A model generated the notes under the pieces. That model ran no database searches, was not told the origin of the DNA, and saw only the letters and a list, made by a program, of their open reading frames with translations. Of a DNA stretch of 24,266 nt, positions 22,866 to 24,266 are shown one piece after another (positions within the stretch are counted from its first letter, which is position 1; each line of letters starts with the position of its first letter). The position numbers and the translations under genes are program-made. Origin of the DNA: Leptolyngbyaceae cyanobacterium CSSed165cm_216 (GTDB taxonomy: Bacteria; Cyanobacteriota; Cyanobacteriia; Phormidesmidales; Phormidesmidaceae); assembly GCA_007135385.1 (NCBI GenBank), contig SLIY01000012.1, positions 1-24,266 of the forward strand, in the 5' to 3' direction.

Positions 22866-24158
22866 TCATCCTTCTGCTTTCTTATCTTCTGCCTTTCTTT
22901 GCCGGGCGATCGCCTGCCCGGCCAGCCAACTGGTGGTCCAGGCGCTCTGAAAGTTAAAGCCGCCGGTAATGCCGTCAATGTTGAGAATTTCCCCAGCAAA
23001 ATATAGCCCAGGGCAACATCGGCTTTCCGAGGTTTTGAGGTCCACCTCGGGCAGAGGGATGCCGCCACAGGTGACAAATTCCTCTTTGAAAACCCCCTTC
23101 CCGGCGATCGCGTATTCCCCTTGGGTTAATGCCGTCACCAGTGCTTGCAATTGTCCCTTAGACAGGTCAGCCCAGTTCAAGGCGGTCCCTAGGTGGGCAC
23201 GATGCTGGGCCAGGTACTGCCACAGTCGCCGGGGCAGTACTGGAAACGGTGAAAAGGCTGCCACCGGTCGCTTACCTTGGTCCTGCTTCAGGCTTAAAAG
23301 TGTCTGTCGCACCTGCGCCTGGGTCAGGTCAGGGAGCCAGTTGATGGCTAGCGTAGCCTGGTAGCGCTGGCGGCGTAGGCTAATCGCCCCGTAGGCTGAC
23401 AGCTTAAGTACCGCTGGCCCACTCAGCCCCCAGTGGGTAATCAGCAGAGGACCCGTTTGTTTCAGGGGTTTTTCCTCGGCCAGGGTCAGCTTTAGGGCAA
23501 CTGAGTTCACCGATACTCCTGCTAGGGTATGCAGGGCCGGGTCGCGCAGATTAAAGGTAAATAAAGACGGCACCGGGGCCAGAATCTGGTGCCCTAGGGA
23601 TTGAGCCAGGGCATAGCCCGCCGGGCTACTGCCAGTGGTTAAGAACAGGCGATCGCAACGCCAGCTTGCCCCAGCTTTAGTGGTCAGGGTAAACCCCTGA
23701 TCAGTGCGGCTAGCCTGGCGCACTGGCTGCCCCATATGCAGCCGAATCCCCAGCCGTCGCGCCTCCCCCAGCAAGCAGTCAATGATGGTGCCGGAGTCAT
23801 CGGTCGTCGGAAACATCCGGCCATCGGCCTCTGTTTTGAGGGCTACCCCCCGCTGCTGGAACCAGGCCACTGTATCTCGAGGCTGAAATCGACTAAACGG
23901 TCCCCGCAACGCCCGACTGCCCCGGGGGTAAGCGGTCACCAGCAGGGCCGGATCGAAGCAGGCATGGGTGACGTTGCAGCGCCCACCGCCGGAAATGCGC
24001 ACCTTGGTTAGGGGTTCGCGTCCAGCTTCTAAAATATCAATCTGGGCGTCAGGACAAGCTTCAGCACAGGCGATCGCCCCAAACAGCCCAGCGGCCCCAG
24101 CCCCCACCACAATCACCTTAGGTTCAGGTTGGTCATGTTCCACGCGATCATGTCCCAC
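22866..24158 (-). CDS. HI0933/BaiN-family flavoprotein (FAD-dependent oxidoreductase)
   Basis: A 430-aa cytosolic flavoprotein of the HI0933-like family (TIGR00275/YhiN group). The N-terminal FAD fold shows VIVVGAGAAGLFGA at residues 15-28, then the family signature KVRISGGGRCNVTH, DGRMFPTTD, and TGGSSPAG-like TTGSSPAGYALAQSLGH. The C-terminus has KEEFVTCGGI, GLYFAGEILNIDGITGGFNF and QSAW, the second FAD contact. The biochemical role of the family is poorly defined; bile-acid reductase BaiN is one characterised member. The start is GTG 24158, with GAGG seven bases upstream and no better ATG. It is convergent with pyk. Confidence 0.92.
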   Translation of the reverse strand: MGHDRVEHDQPEPKVIVVGAGAAGLFGAIACAEACPDAQIDILEAGREPLTKVRISGGGRCNVTHACFDPALLVTAYPRGSRALRGPFSRFQPRDTVAWFQQRGVALKTEADGRMFPTTDDSGTIIDCLLGEARRLGIRLHMGQPVRQASRTDQGFTLTTKAGASWRCDRLFLTTGSSPAGYALAQSLGHQILAPVPSLFTFNLRDPALHTLAGVSVNSVALKLTLAEEKPLKQTGPLLITHWGLSGPAVLKLSAYGAISLRRQRYQATLAINWLPDLTQAQVRQTLLSLKQDQGKRPVAAFSPFPVLPRRLWQYLAQHRAHLGTALNWADLSKGQLQALVTALTQGEYAIAGKGVFKEEFVTCGGIPLPEVDLKTSESRCCPGLYFAGEILNIDGITGGFNFQSAWTTSWLAGQAIARQRKAEDKKAEG

Positions 24159-24214
24159 AGTGATGCCTCAGCCCCCTTGATAGCCACGACAGTGATCCTA
24201 ACCCCTCGACCTGA

Positions 24215-24266
24215 TTAACGCTGGGTCCAGGCTTCATCCGCACAGCAGAGCCACAAAAAAGCTACA
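24215..24266 (-). CDS. Possible 3' end of a minus-strand gene (edge fragment)
   Basis: From the right edge a minus-strand frame runs 16 codons (VAFLWLCCADEAWTQR) to a TAA at 24215-24217, 56 bases before the GTG of the flavoprotein gene. It is too short to identify, and may be chance. Confidence 0.22.
   Translation of the reverse strand, partial: VAFLWLCCADEAWTQR

Overview
The window looks like chromosomal DNA of a cyanobacterium, probably a filamentous Leptolyngbya/Nodosilinea-like lineage (the lineage is an inference). The evidence is about twenty copies, counted by eye, of the cyanobacterial octamer GCGATCGC (HIP1), a DUF2555 gene, a four-gene amino-acid transporter of the Anabaena NatFGH-BgtA type, a cyanobacterial-style Ser/Thr kinase, a tandem pair of GTPase-DUF697 genes and a short-form pyruvate kinase. 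I saw no tRNA, rRNA, CRISPR array, transposase or phage gene.

Layout. 1-2099 (+): 3' part of an alpha/beta hydrolase, a DUF2555 protein and coaBC (coenzyme A synthesis). 2184-3002 (-): an MscS channel starting at TTG behind a strong AGGAGG. 3353-6052 (+): a small membrane protein, a LytR-CpsA-Psr (LCP) cell-wall ligase, a decayed second copy of the 3' end of that LCP gene behind a perfect 24-bp palindrome, and a 69-aa protein. 6236-10915 (+): a polar/general amino-acid ABC transporter (lipoprotein binding protein, two permeases, ATPase) with a strong intrinsic terminator after the binding-protein gene. 11048-11158 (+): an unrecognised 36-aa single-span membrane protein with its own leader hairpin. 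11348-11869 (-): a secreted DUF1499 protein. 12113-13501 (+): a class-3 aldehyde dehydrogenase. 13886-14512 (+): a PAP2 phosphatase. 15015-17658 (-): a transmembrane Ser/Thr kinase followed by bioD. 18076-21277 (+): two adjacent GTPase-DUF697 genes separated by a C-rich repeat tract. 21372-22793 (+): pyruvate kinase. 22866-24158 (-): an HI0933-type flavoprotein, convergent with pyk, with a REP-like hairpin between them. A possible 3' end of another minus-strand gene touches the right edge.

Most genes are housekeeping, transport or envelope functions in short transcription units; only the transporter is a clear multi-gene system. I found no defence island or obvious new operon. The less ordinary material is: the LCP remnant and its palindrome; the 36-aa membrane protein; the unequal GTPase pair, in which one member lacks a G3 (DxxG) motif; the kinase with HRDIS in its catalytic loop and a duplicated outer module; and two families of short dispersed repeats.
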